The position numbers and the translations under genes were made by a program. DNA of 64,000 nucleotides, taken from contig JAVTVY010033668.1 in assembly GCA_036873755.1 (NCBI GenBank), positions 62,001 to 126,000 of the forward strand, read 5' to 3'. Positions 32,891 through 44,305 of the stretch are shown here, piece after piece. The DNA comes from Hanleya hanleyi (lineage: Eukaryota; Mollusca; Polyplacophora; Lepidopleurida; Hanleyidae). Each line of letters starts with the position of its first letter. The first letter of the stretch is position 1. The notes under the pieces are model-generated. The model did not search any database. It saw nothing but the letters and a program-made list of their open reading frames with translations, and was not told the DNA's origin.

Positions 32891-33354
32891 GAATGGAAGA
32901 GTTCGATGGCATGTCCTTGTTTGACTAGTTTCTACGATAATATTTTGTGGCGTTGATCGAATCTGAGTTCCGACCAATACTGGAGGCATGTATGAAGACA
33001 TGAGTTGTATGAGTGCTGCTATCGAGCAGCCTTCCCCAGTTATATTATTTCTCCCGAAGAAGCTACCAAAACCGTAGATGTTTCACTTGCCCTCTGACAA
33101 AAAGGACTGTGGAGTTTGCTCTGTCATGCCCGAAAGCGGAAACATTGCAGAGGACGAATATACGCTGACTCGGATGGTCGCATCCAGTACTTTTTTTACT
33201 AGTTCGAGAATTGTCACAATCTGGAGAGCCGATGCTCGGGAAAAGGACACCAGTCCCTGGAGCTTTTCCCAGCAACCCTGTTCGGGGGTATGACCTAGCC
33301 GCAGTCAGCAATCAGCAATCAGGGCAAGTGAGACTGGAGGTCCTTGTTCAAGAA
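32891..33354. other. Unassigned stretch with overlapping open frames
   Basis: Both strands are open between 33063 and 33311. No product is recognised, and the base composition here is less AT-rich than nearby. It could hold an exon fragment, but no splice sites or homology support that. Confidence 0.3.
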
Positions 33355-35925
33355 CGTCGCGTTGCAGCTATATAGCGACGATCAAACAAAATTCTAAATA
33401 TTCAAGCTAATAACTCAGTAAATTAATGCATTAAAAACAGGTACATACATTAAAATTTATACAACAAAGCGATCTAAAATCTAAAATCTAAAATACAATC
33501 TTCTTCTACTCGACTAAAAAGATCTCCCAACTTACCTGCTCGATAAAAAGTAGCTCTTACAATCTTAAAATCTATACAGTCGATAAGAATATGTTTCACT
33601 ATGAGATCTTCGTGACATTGGGATTGGCTCTTTTATAAATGTTCGTGAATTAATCGCGTATGACCGATTCTACTTCGTCTAATCATGGCTTGACCGAAAC
33701 CTTTCTGGCTGTTCAGAGGAGTACAGTTTTTTGAACTTGTTTGTTATTATCCATAGCATCCCATAAAGATTGAAACAACTTTCTCACATAAGCACAAATA
33801 GATGATCTGAAATCGCTGTATGGGATTCCAACATGATCAACCTCATTATCTAGGGCTGTCTTAGCCATTTTATCAGCTTCGATGTTACCTTTGATGTCAA
33901 CGTGACTGAGCACCCAACAAAACACAATATCGATATGTTGATCAAATGTACAGTCATATAATTGTAGAATATTCAAGATGGTGGGATGAGTTGAATCTCC
34001 ACTTTTAGTCGCTTGAAGGCATGACAGTGAATCTGAGAGTATGACATTTTCCCCCCTTTAAGTGGACCCAATATCTTCTAAATCCGACAATAGCGTTTTT
34101 GCTTCTGCAGTGAATATAGAACTTTTACCTGGTAGTCGATAGGTTTTAGTTTTGGAACTAAAGATAGTAGCGCATGCTACTCCCTCGCCATCTTTAGAAC
34201 CATCTGTATAAATAGCCTGATGCGATCTATATTTCTCTCTCAGTGGACCAAAATTGTGTATACACGAGCAGCTCGTGTATGCCTTTTTTTATATTTCGTC
34301 AGTGTAGTATCTACTTCTGGTTTGGCTAACTGCCATGGTGGAGTTGACAAGAGCTTGTTAGATAAAATTTGACTAAGCTTAATACCAGCTGCTAAAATGT
34401 GTGGTTTCATAAGAATTCCAAGAGGTGGAATAATTGAGGGTTTCTGTAAATTGAAATCCACGTACTAAGGGTTGAAAACACAGTAATATGCAGGATTTGG
34501 GTGATTTGATCGCAGTTTTGTGACATATTGCAGTGATAGTTTCATTTTTCGGAGTTCCAAAGGAATTTCACCTGCTTCGACATATAGCCTTTCCTTAGGG
34601 GATGTTCTGAACGCTCCGAAGTCTTAGTCCTTGATGGAGAATAGGATCTAGCATTGCCAAGTTTGCCTTGCCTGCACCGTTGTGAACAATAGAGCCATAG
34701 TTTAGAAGTTTAGAACGAAGAAGTGATCGATATAAATGGAGAATCGTTCGCTGATCTTCTCCCCCACTTATATCTGGCAACTACCTTCAAGATATATTAT
34801 GTTGATCTTGATACTAAACAGAGTAGTAGAAAAAATACTGCCTTGTGGGACACCCTGATCTTGATCGAAATGATCAGACATGGTTCTACCCAACTGAACT
34901 TGAGATTGTCTTATCATTTAAAACGTTGGATATAAAAATGAGTAAACGGCATTTAATCCCATAGTATAAAGATCTTTCAGAATCCTGTATATCCATGTGG
35001 TATCATAGGCCTTTTCTAAGACAAAAAAAAAGATAGAAACCACATGTTCATTATTGGCGAAAGCGTTCTTGCCAAAGGAATCCAATCGGACTAAATGATC
35101 AGTGGTACTTCTATTTTTACGGAAACCAGCTTCAATATCATAAGTTTCTTTTCGGTCTCTAGGTACCGAACAATTTATCATGCGTTCCATTGTTTTACAA
35201 ACACAGCTAGTCAGTGAAATCGGACGATAATTACCAGGGTCTGTAATACGGCTTCGGTTCTGGTATAACAATGGCATTATGCCATGGCCGTCGAAAGCCT
35301 TCTGTCATCCAAAGTCTGTTGAATATGCGAAATATGATTTCTAAACATGATTCGGGTAGATATTTCAAAAGTCGACAATGAATATTATCAGGGCCTGCGG
35401 CAGAATCATTAGCTTTCACGAGAGAAGCATGAAGTCCTTTAATTGTAAACAAAGCGTTATAGCTTTCACGGTTACCACAGGGGAATTTAATTTCATTGTT
35501 GTGTTCTCCTTTCTGAAAATTTTGAAATTTAGGTACATAATTATCTGACGAAGAGTTTTTGGCAATTGTTTCGCCTAATCTATTTGCAATTTGTACTCTG
35601 TCAGTTATCACCTGGTTTCCACCGTTGAGATGATGAACACTGGACTTGGAGCTTTTATCTTTCATTCTTTGGATCATATTCCAAACTTTTGTTATAGGAG
35701 TATGTGTATTAATCTTAGAAACATAATTTTTCCAATAATCACGTTTATTCTGTTTCATGGTTCTACGAGCTTTAGCTCTTGTAACTCTGAGATCTTTCAA
35801 ATTTTCAGAATTCTTTTCTTGCTTTTTTGTAGTCATCATTAAACCATGTTTTTTTAATATGTGCAACTCCTGAAGATGTGGGTATGGTTTGTTTAGCAAT
35901 TTCAATCAGCATATCTGAGAATGTC
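33355..35925 (-). pseudogene. Second I/Nimb-like LINE copy, 5'-truncated
   Basis: From the RNase H end (VFCWVLSHVDIKGNIEAD, 33976-33713) back to the linker (KARRTMKQNKRDYWK, 35905-35231), this parallels 17930-20600 with many substitutions. The RT blocks AGPDNIHCRLLKYLP, YRPISLTSCVCKT and AGFRKNRST are present. As in the nested copy, the segment after the VPQG-type block is deleted, removing the FADD box, and here the deletion extends further. The endonuclease and ORF1 are absent, as expected from 5' truncation during target-primed reverse transcription. The shared tail CAGCTATATAGCGACGATCA (on the plus strand) marks the 3' end. Confidence 0.92.
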
Positions 35926-36834
35926 CGATAACCAAGATAGATATTGGCGGCCATGTTGAATATATCAAGGATCAAAAGCTCTCGTGGTGACTAGATATCG
36001 GGTCATGTGCGTTGAACTAAACAACAGTATGTTTACAGAGAGGAGAATGGCCCTAGCGTACTCATCCAACACCTCAGAGGAATTTTGGAAGGAGGTTAGA
36101 GAAAACCATATTAAATTGATTTGCACTGACAATTCGATTATGCAGGTCGTGAAGCAGCCATAATGCAATCATAGAAAGATAATTCATTATCGTTCTAAAC
36201 TCAGTGAGGATCAGCAACTCAATCAGCAAACCAGAAATCTGGTTTTTGTTCTTGTTACGTGTATGGCATTGACAGCCTCTCTACCATGGTAACTCATGGA
36301 TGCGATTAAACACTCCTGAATTGTTCAATAAAACTTATATATATACATATGAATCCTGTTGTAAACTATCATTCATGACGATGACATGAATAAATATAAG
36401 TCGAAATATTGATCTACAGAATGCTTTTCGTTAAGATTTTCGGAATCAACCTTCTCCTGTGGTAAACCCTTGTTTTTTAAACTGTTTGTTGTCGTCATAC
36501 GTTTTTGTGTATCAATGAAGTTGATGAATATATTTAGAGTTGTTAAGTAACTGATGATGGCTCTCACATTTCCAGATCAAGCCACCCAGAAATGAGGAAG
36601 AGAACATTTATCGCTTGATAAAACATCTCATGATCAGTCTCCACAATCAGTCTGCCATGTTTGTTCGTGTTATCAAAAATGGAAGTTTGCAGCAATGTTT
36701 AATGTACATGGAGCTACATATAGTCAGAGACACACGAATTTATAAGAATAAAGGGCAGATCTCTTACAAGGAACTGTTTGAATATGTCAGCGGTCTCTTG
36801 CCTTCTAATGACGTTGAAAAAAATACTGCTTCTC
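35926..36834. other. Non-coding stretch with one possible element tail
   Basis: No gene is recognised. A short open frame at 36615-36926 overlaps the palindrome at its end and lacks motif support. The block GACATGAATAAATATAAGTC followed by GAAATATTG (36384-36415) resembles the stem then CGAAA pattern at other Penelope-type ends; this is weak. Confidence 0.3.
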
Positions 36835-36887
36835 GACAAGTGATGTACAACGAGCGCACGCTGCGCGCTCGTTGTACATCACTTGTC
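36835..36887. repeat. Perfect 23-bp-arm hairpin with 7-nt loop
   Basis: GACAAGTGATGTACAACGAG plus CGC (36835-36857) is exactly reverse-complemented at 36865-36887, with ACGCTGC between. Flanking sequence beyond the arms is only briefly symmetric. Confidence 0.95.
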
Positions 36888-37157
36888 TCGAGCTGGCAAA
36901 TCGTGATGTCCCACTCTATAACATGAAGTAATTGTATATTGTAATATGCAAACAAAATAGTTGGAATATACATAAAAGATTGGCATTTTTATATACCTTA
37001 AATATAGATATGATTTACATACTACATGTATATTAGTCATAAATATAATTCGTTTCATGTACAATTAAAACAAATAAAGATGCATACATGTAGTACCTTA
37101 CGTAATAGTTAATCTAAATAAACTAAACCCGATAATAAAGATACAAGTAGGTAAAAG

Positions 37158-37240
37158 GTGTTCCTTTCATTGTTTCGCCTGTCTAACGCCAAATTACGAC
37201 AGGGAAGGTTTAGAAAGGAAAACGCGTATTCTTGATGAAA
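37158..37240 (-). other. Penelope-like element 3' tail
   Basis: On the minus strand the stop after the endonuclease is followed, about 45 bases later, by GGCGTTAGACAGGCGAAACA (37171-37190), a stem-loop then CGAAAC motif like the one at 26955-27000. Confidence 0.45.
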
Positions 37241-37960
37241 TTATCTGTTCAGGGTGGGGCTGTGAATTTTGATAAATTCGGCTTCTTTTATATCTAACCA
37301 CCTTTGAACTGATATGGATTTTGTGACCTTGTAGAAGGTAAAAATAGAGAAGTCACCTTTCCCACATGAATGTATGTGCTTACATACATCCATGTATCTA
37401 AGTGAATCGGTTGTGATTTGCTGTTTGTGCACACGAACTCGACCCCTTAGATATTGTGTTTGACCTATGTAATATGCACAACAGCTACCACATTTTATAA
37501 CATAAATCATGTTTCTCTAGTCACAGCTCATGTCATATTTGACTGTGAAAGTGTTACCAGAAGATTGAAAAGTAACGGTACTCCCTTCGATTAAGTGCTG
37601 ACAGGTGCCACATCTAGGATCATTACATTTTTTGACTTCGGGTGTTGAAGGATTCTCTTCAAATCTGGCTCTAGTTAATATTTTTTTAAGATTAGGGGGC
37701 TGTCGGTTACTTTTGATAATTTTGAGATATTTTGTTATTTCCCTCATCCTGTCGCTTTGCTCTTGTATATTGAAGTTTTGGGAAACTTTAGAGAATATAT
37801 CAGAGTGGTGAGGGTTGTAAGTTGTTGCAAAGGCTAAAGTGTCTTCTGTTGGTTTAGCATGAGTGCTCTTAGAAAGGTAATGTCGTGTTGTGTAGCCTTT
37901 CCCCAAAAGCGGCTTAGTGATCAAGAGATAGACCTCATCAAGAGAGGTTTTCCGAATAAA
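37241..37960 (-). pseudogene. Canonical Penelope-like element, linker and C-terminal GIY-YIG endonuclease
   Basis: The linker (37924 to 37517) contains RQPPNLKKILTRARFEE and the zinc-binding motif KKCNDPRCGTCQHL, then FTVKYDMSCD. After one in-frame TAG at 37514-37516 the GIY-YIG nuclease follows in the same frame: MIYVIKC (the GIY strand), AYYIGQTQYLRGRVRVHK (the YIG strand, with catalytic Arg and His) and KEAEFIKIHSPTLNR (catalytic Glu and the terminal Asn). That order, RT then linker then nuclease, is the canonical EN+ Penelope arrangement. The nuclease makes the nick that primes integration. Apart from the stop the frame is intact over about 230 codons, so this segment is younger than most LINE remnants here. 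The RT upstream is lost or scrambled beyond 37959. Confidence 0.92.
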
Positions 37961-38005
37961 GTCATAAAGAAAGGAATAGAAATTCTATTCCTTTCTTTAT
38001 GACTT
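37959..38005. repeat. Perfect 23-bp-arm palindrome with 1-nt centre
   Basis: AAGTCATAAAGAAAGGAATA plus GAA (37959-37981) and its exact reverse complement (37983-38005) flank a single A. It lies at the point where the Penelope coding sequence breaks off, so it may be an inversion junction. Confidence 0.95.
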
Positions 38006-38226
38006 CGCGTTGCCCGTAAATGTGGCTGTGTAAGAATGAAACATATTCGTCATATCCGTCAATTACCAATATACGAGTTGTCAGAGCATTTCCATCATAG
38101 CTCTCTAGATTTGTATCTAATACCGCTTATTCCGGTGCTAGGGGCCGTGTGGTCATACCATCCAAGTTGCCACATGAACAGGTACAATAAAAGCGTACCT
38201 GAGATACAACACATATCACGAATCGT

Positions 38227-38339
38227 TAGAATCTTGGTATGTGTTTTAGAATAGGTTAACCGGAAGACTATACTGTGAAGTCATGTGGCTCTGTCAGTAT
38301 GTCGGCACCTCTTCCCACTTCCCTTATATGTGTTGTAAT
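38227..38339. repeat. Dispersed 110-bp module, reverse copy
   Basis: Reverse complement of the module at 27082-27195, nearly identical through GAAGACTATACTGTGAAG and GTATGTCGGCACCTCTTCCC. It lies next to RT-like Penelope sequence. Confidence 0.85.
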
Positions 38340-38515
38340 TGCAAGGTTGTACGGTATATGTATCTTTGTGTGTCTGGGGTGATTACTTTTGAAATTAAGG
38401 TACTGTTTGGTGTCAGATGTTTTGTGATAGATGTCTGTAATAAGTTTGCCCCGTTTTTCTTTAACAGAATGTCTAAGAAGGGAAGTTCTGTGTCACTGGT
38501 CTCCATTGTAAAGTA
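38324..38515 (-). pseudogene. Penelope-like RT C-terminal fragment
   Basis: The frame has ELPFLDILLKKNGANLLQTS, which matches the LPFLDV/I block just after the RT palm in Penelope-like elements, followed by a lysine/threonine-rich stretch placed like the next block. It is on the same strand as the endonuclease at 37241-37924 and upstream of it. Its end is occupied by the 110-bp module, and the stretch between is not readable as RT, so the element is rearranged or two copies are apposed. Confidence 0.6.
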
Positions 38516-40571
38516 GTCATGACCAACTCAGACTGATTGATTTTGCTAATTAGTTCCATTGCTTTCAGCAGTTTATCAAAGCATCGGTTATTAATAATTG
38601 ACATGCATACGATTTACAAATAAACAAAACGGAACTAATAAAAGGGTATGTAAGATATAACAACAATAATAAGTCAAGAGAATAAATACAGTGAACAATC
38701 AAATGGACCAAAATAGCTTATACAATGGACAATGGTGTAGGCCTGTATGAGATCTAAGTTTCTGGTCTCGAATATAGCTAACTCAACGGACATGTCATCT
38801 AATGTATCATGGCAATGCAGCTAATTGTTCATTTTTGTTCTATAGTTGTCGGATTATAACAAACAGTTTTACCTTTTGTCTACTCCATTATATTTTAAAT
38901 ATGTATGTCTCCAGTGTTTAATTTGTATATAGAAATATAAATATCATTCGAGCACTTCCGTAGCACCTCCCCATTCTTGTCTGAATGTAATTGGCTTACG
39001 GAGGCTTTCCTGTGGACTCATGTGGTTCTTACCTCATACATATCTCTCCTATTACATTTTATCAGTGCACGACAAGCGCAATTTAAGACCTCTGCAAGCA
39101 CAGCTATATTCAAATATATATATAGATAAATGGATAAGAAACAAAACATATATATTTGTAGTATGTTCGTATATCCACTACTCGAGTTACTCTACAGTTG
39201 GTTATGCACTGCTAAATAGTAATAGATTGAATCCACAAATAAAAGTATTACATCAAGTCTTAAAGAAGGGACGTGAAACCTTTGACAGCAATGTTATCTG
39301 CATGTTAAAGTCAGGTCTCTGCTTCTGGATAAGTGGCAGAAATTGTTATTCGTGGTATAATTAACTCTATGTAACAAAAAAACCTGTATATCTGCGTCTG
39401 AATTAAAGGAATTACTATTATTATTATACAAATATATCAAAATATTCTACTCAAATGCCTTCTTAGAACAAAACACTTGTTTGCTTACGCAGTCATCGAC
39501 CTGGTTAACACATAATTTTAGCTATACAAATGGCATAGATAAATGAATATTATTGGTTTATTGATGTGATATATCGGTATTATATTCGTTAGGATACGGC
39601 TCAGTGGTCAACTTGAGAAAACTAATACCGGGTGTCCAAAGCTACGCACAATACCATCCAGGTGCTGCGCGATCGCTTTTGTTGCGGAACAACGATTTCA
39701 AATAAACGCTTCTCTGGATGATAGTTTACAATTAAACCTTTGTAAAAGGAGTTATTAGATATCAGGAGCAGCTCTCAGTACTTTTCCACTGGAGAGACTA
39801 CAATTTCTCATACGCGTGTATTAAAAAAACAGAGTTTAAGGATCGTTTACGGAAAATTGGGAAACCCCCTTGAATTCTCGTTATTTAAGGCATAGAACCA
39901 GATATAATATACATGTATCGAAAGGTACGGTTTCAACTTAATATGATTAAACATTTTATATTTGGAACTAAATAAGTTGAAACATTCGAGTTAAATGGAA
40001 GCACTTGATAAACTACGGCCTTTGCTTTAAGTTGGCAAACACTGCTAGGTTTTTCCCCAAAATGTTTTAAAGCTGATCATTCCCGCTCTGAACATTTCAA
40101 ACCCCAGAGGTCTCTCAGATTTTCTAATTTCGTCTCACAACTTATTTTATTGGCTTTCACAGCTGCGTAATTAGTGATAATTAACTGACCCGCGATCATT
40201 TTAATAAAACACATTCATATCTTCAAAACGATTAAAACTATTTGAGATATGAGAGTCACTTGTGTACCTTGGTATGTGTAGACCACTTTGTCCAAGTTTC
40301 GGATGGATAGCTTATAAGTTATCAGAAAGCAAATCTTCATAAATAGTAAAAATATCAAACCAGTTAAGCGAGAGAAAACTTAACAGGTATTTTACGAATT
40401 AGTGGGCTGTAATTTTTCCGAAGTAAGATTTTGTGGCCAATACTCTCACGACAGAAATAAAGCTTCAAACATATGTATGATAGATCCAAAAAAATATCAA
40501 AGGAAGCAACAGATATTAGCTTTTTTGAAGATTTGTTTCATTATAGTCCGAGCTAGGAGCTGGTTGATAAA
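38516..40571. other. Non-coding AT-rich stretch
   Basis: No gene or repeat is recognised. The open frame at 39020-39364 is AT-rich and lacks motif support. Confidence 0.45.
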
Positions 40572-40574
40572 GTG

Positions 40575-40898
40575 ATGGAGTCCTACTCAATCGTGAAAAC
40601 GACACTGGACATCCTCTCGTGTAATTTTCAAAACAAATACATGTATCAAATCACAACCAGAAGAAAAATAATGGTGCCCAATGGATTAAGTTTCGAGGAA
40701 ATCTTTTTTCGTTTTCTTATGGATTCAGTAAACGAAATTAACCATATAACTCCGTTAGCCCTCACGGCCTCATATGGCGGTCATGCAGGTCAGGTGTTAA
40801 TCCTATTTTATTCTAGTGCTTTTTTTGTTGCGGCAAGTAAAAGTTTGATGATGGAAATCGCACATAGGGGAATGCTATTCCCCAGAAAATATTCCTGA
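40575..40898 (+). CDS. Orphan ORF of 107 codons, function unknown
   Basis: Open from ATG at 40575 to TGA at 40896-40898. The middle is mixed; a hydrophobic stretch near residues 75-92 (GQVLILFYSSAFFVAAS) could be a membrane segment. There is no recognised motif and no supporting splice or promoter signal. It may be chance. Confidence 0.2.
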   Translation: MESYSIVKTTLDILSCNFQNKYMYQITTRRKIMVPNGLSFEEIFFRFLMDSVNEINHITPLALTASYGGHAGQVLILFYSSAFFVAASKSLMMEIAHRGMLFPRKYS

Positions 40899-42170
40899 GT
40901 GAGAACGGAAATGTTTGGAATATATAAAGAGACAGCAATTTTTTAAAAATTAATCTTTTCACTCGAGATCGGGCCTAGAGTTCCTACAACTGGGTTAAAC
41001 GTTAGTAAGCGAAAATACCTTCCTGACTACCAGTAACTTTCTTCTTTACCGGCGACAAGATTTTTCTCTCGACTTTAAACTTTAGAAGGTAAGTTTAATT
41101 TGCTAATTTCATAAATGTATTTCATTATTTGTGCCACATTTATACAAGCCAGAACCAGTTGACCGTTTTCACATATTTCCATTAATTCATCGGTGGTGTC
41201 TTAAAGAATACCATAATATCTTGGTGAATTATATCAACTGGGATGCACGTGTAAGAAGATTTGTCAACAGTAGAAATTTTTTTCCATTACACTAGATGCA
41301 ACATTTTTTCGACAGATATTCATGCAGTCTGATTAAATACTCTCTAGATTATGGTAAGGGGTGGTTTTACTAATCCAAATTGAATAACACGAAATACAAA
41401 TTTTATACATATTTATGAGCTGTCAAAGCTTTACTCTCCTCATTATTGGGTAGTGATAACCACATACCCATTTGCGTGTGTATTCTAACCGCTGATAATC
41501 GCCATGGCATATTTGAATCTGATTTTAACGGGTATTTCATACTTTCATACTTTCTGTTCAACCTGTGTAATGGGAATTTCAAAATCAAATAAAATGTGGT
41601 TGTTTGCATGAAATAAAATTCCTGTAGTTCTCCAGATATTGCCAGTCAAAGTTGGGGAAAGTTGGCATAAGCCGAGACAATCAGTTATATTTAATTTGCA
41701 GTATATTTACTTCTAATAATGAAAACATGATGATTTTTTTTAACATGGCCACTACTTACTATACGGTACTGCAAATTATGAATTATGTTTTTTGATGGTC
41801 AATATGATATTAAAGACGACACGATTACCATGGCAACCGGTTACTAGGGGCTGCAATTCCTAACTTTATGACAGGGTGATTTTTTCAAACATGGGTTAAG
41901 GTTTCAGATGAAGATTGTTTCCAATGTTCTCTTTGACTATGATTAATATTGACCCAGGAGAGTTCAGCTGTCCAAGCATTGTTGCTATGGTAACTGATTA
42001 GAGAATTTCTGCAGAACCAAATATTTACACGCTGTAAAGTAGACTCTTGGTCAGACATTCAGCGTGTATTGGGCGGTCGAATTTCGGCTTTGTCAATCGA
42101 AGCTGCTCAACCTATGAAGGAATCGTCGTCTGTGTTGATCATGGTAACGTCACAGTAAGTGACGTCACAG
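40899..42170. other. Non-coding stretch
   Basis: AT-rich, without recognised coding or repeat structure. Confidence 0.4.
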
Positions 42171-42189
42171 ATAGACAGCGTCATATCTG

Positions 42190-42350
42190 AAAAGTAATAG
42201 GACCCCACGGGGTCCCGAGTGTAGAAAGGAATAGGACCCTACCCGCGGGGTTTCCGGGTGTGAAATGAAATAGGACCAACATCGTGATATGACTGGAATA
42301 TAGTTGAAACCGACGTTATTTCATATTCACTCACTCACTCAACATTCATC
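42190..42350. repeat. LINE/SINE-like 3' tail remnant
   Basis: Contains GATATGACTGGAATATAGTT, a variant of the CTGAAATATTGC-type tail of the I/Nimb LINEs here, followed by CACTCACTCACTCAAC. Just before it ATAGGACCC(C/T)AC occurs twice (42199 and 42232). I read it as the tail of an otherwise unrecognised element. Confidence 0.4.
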
Positions 42351-42638
42351 CGTCATCCATAAATCGAACAAATTAGTGAACAGCACCCCAAAACTTCAAC
42401 AACTTACAATTATTTAAATCTGTATCGAAATTATATATATTCTGCATACTAGATATACATACATTTCTAATCAGTATAAAGCTGGACGTTTGTTTGAGGA
42501 AGTGACAGACAGATCGCGGTCGGTTTTAACTCGACTGCCACGCTCAGCCAGTGGGTTACTTGAGACTCAGCCAGTGTAACTCGATAATTATGTCAGGGAT
42601 CAGCCGAACAACATTTTCCCTTACCTGGATTTACTTGT

Positions 42639-42749
42639 ATTACAACACATATACGGGAAGTGGGAAGAGGTACCGACATACTGACTGCGTCATATGACTT
42701 CACAGAATAGTCTTCTGGTAAACCTATTTTAAAGCGCATACCAAGTATA
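42639..42749. repeat. Dispersed 110-bp module, copy at 42 kb
   Basis: Same orientation as 27082-27195, with a few substitutions (ATACGGGAAG, GGTACCGAC). Its end, CATACCAAGTAT, directly abuts the inverted-repeat element at 42751, which therefore inserted into or beside it. Confidence 0.85.
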
Positions 42750-42750
42750 A

Positions 42751-43134
42751 AGGCCTGTTTTTAACTGAGCGCGAACGCGAACGCGACCGCGACCGCGACC
42801 TCGACCGCGACCACTGCTACTTTCCGCGCGAATCATCGTTCGTACTGAAAGCGGCGATACGCAGATGAAACTGGCGCATTTACGATTTGACCTTGTCCGG
42901 CTACACATCATCAGACAGCGACGTCATACGTATGCCTTTTGACCTCGCACTCTGATTGGGTAATGCCAATCGTTCGCGCGAACTGTTCCTAAAAATTCGC
43001 TCTGGAGGCAATGTCCACGGATTTCCGCGCGAACTAAAATTCGCCCGCGTTCGCGTTCGCCGTTGGTATAAAAGACTTCACTCAAATGGCAGTACATCAA
43101 TCAAATGCGATCGCGCTCAGTATAAACAGGCCTT
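42751..43134. mobile_element. Harbinger-like MITE
   Basis: AAGGCCTGTTTTTAACTGAG followed by CGCGA at the left matches, in reverse complement, TCGCGCTCAGTATAAACAGG plus CCTT at the right, with two or three mismatches. The outermost bases can be read as a TAA duplication on both sides, the size and sequence typical of PIF/Harbinger insertions. The interior has a GCGAAC/GCGACC hexamer run (about 42770-42815) and no transposase. Confidence 0.75.
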
Positions 43135-43147
43135 AACTCTCGTGACC

Positions 43148-43606
43148 TCTTCGAACGCGCTGATATACAAGCGTATTCAGCTGTCGTACATTAAAGAATT
43201 TCCGCGTCCATAATCCAAAGACCTAATTCATATAACAGCATTAGAAACAAATTTCAAAGAACCGTCATAGCTACATACACATAGGATAGTTTCTTGCAAA
43301 AGAAAAGCCGTCAGCAGTTTTCAATATAGCCTGCAAGACATCATCATGTCCCAAAATACGTCAAATCTGTATCGCTGGATTCCTTATCCACATGATTTTC
43401 GTTATAAAGTCATTATCTATAGAGTATGATGACGAAATTCAGACTTGCAGGAGATTAGCCTACGTTTATGTGTACTGTGGTTGTCTTTTTGAATTTGGTG
43501 CTAATGCTGTTATTTGGAATATGGAAAAGGTCTTTGGATTATTGACGCGGATATTCTTTAATGGACGACGGCTGAATTATGAATGACGGACCTGACGCTT
43601 GTTATC
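43148..43606. mobile_element. Family A inverted-repeat element, complete copy
   Basis: The left end (ACAAGCG, TCAGCTGTCGTACATTAAAG, then CCGCGTCCATAATCCAAAGA) is mirrored at the right end (GACGCGGATATTC, TTTAATGGACGACGGCTGA, CGCTTGT), giving arms of about 70 bp with a few mismatches. TAT flanks both ends. The interior matches family A at 4240 and 32440. This copy shows the family has terminal inverted repeats and is a non-autonomous DNA element or foldback. Confidence 0.75.
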
Positions 43607-43754
43607 TGTTACCTTATTAAGAGTTACGCGTACCTGATGTTACCTATATGTAAAGAATATCATGATATCTGGCTATCATCATTGAAAACTGTTTACAGTT
43701 TCTCTCTTGTAGGAAACAATATTGCGTTTTTCTTATTTCCATTTTATGTATACT

Positions 43755-44305
43755 TCGAGTGAATGACTCGACTAAATCAACCAACCTAAAGACAAAGGGA
43801 CAATGAACACAGGCATAGAAATTTCTCAGCTGTATTGACTCAAGACAATATGTTTGAGACAATGTAATGTTTGTCGGTTATCTGTACGACCGGAAGCAAT
43901 GCTAATGTTATGCATATTTGGAGTTTATGCTAACTGTCGTAAGAAAAATGACCTTTCGATTATCGACTAGTATTAGTATTTTTATTATTATTATTAAATT
44001 ATTTTGTAGACGACGGCTGAGAGGGGAAACTCAGTTCTAATCACTCTATGATCTCTAGTTGTCAGATCTGACATTCAATATTCAGCCGTTGTCTATAAAC
44101 TGATTTCCTTTCAATAATGGAAGACCTTTTTTCTTACAATAATTAACATGAACTCTAAATATGCATAAATTCATTCACTTCAGGTCGTACAGATGACAGG
44201 CAAACATTGCATTGTCTCAAACATAATGTCTTTAGAGTCATTTAGTCAACCGAGTTAAGAACATTCTGGGCCTTCGTTCATTGTCCCTTACTCTTTAGTT
44301 TGATT
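43755..44305. repeat. Long foldback: arms of about 220 bp
   Basis: Left-arm landmarks GGGACAATGAACA, GTTTGAGACAATGTAATG, GTACGACC and TTATGCATATTTGGAGTT reappear in reverse-complement order at 44150-44300 (AACTCTAAATATGCATAA, GGTCGTACAGATGAC, CATTGTCTCAAAC, TTCATTGTCCC). The centre (44006-44094) has TAGACGACGGCTGA opposed to TCAGCCGTTGTCTA, family A terminal motifs. Arms have diverged to about 80%. No coding sequence. Confidence 0.75.

Noticed and set aside
36615..36926. 103-codon plus-strand ORF
   Set aside because: Its end is formed by the palindrome and there is no recognised motif.
42729..42911. Arg-Gly-rich ORF resembling an RNA-binding RGG domain
   Set aside because: The Arg/Gly run is the translated GCGACC hexamer repeat inside a MITE.
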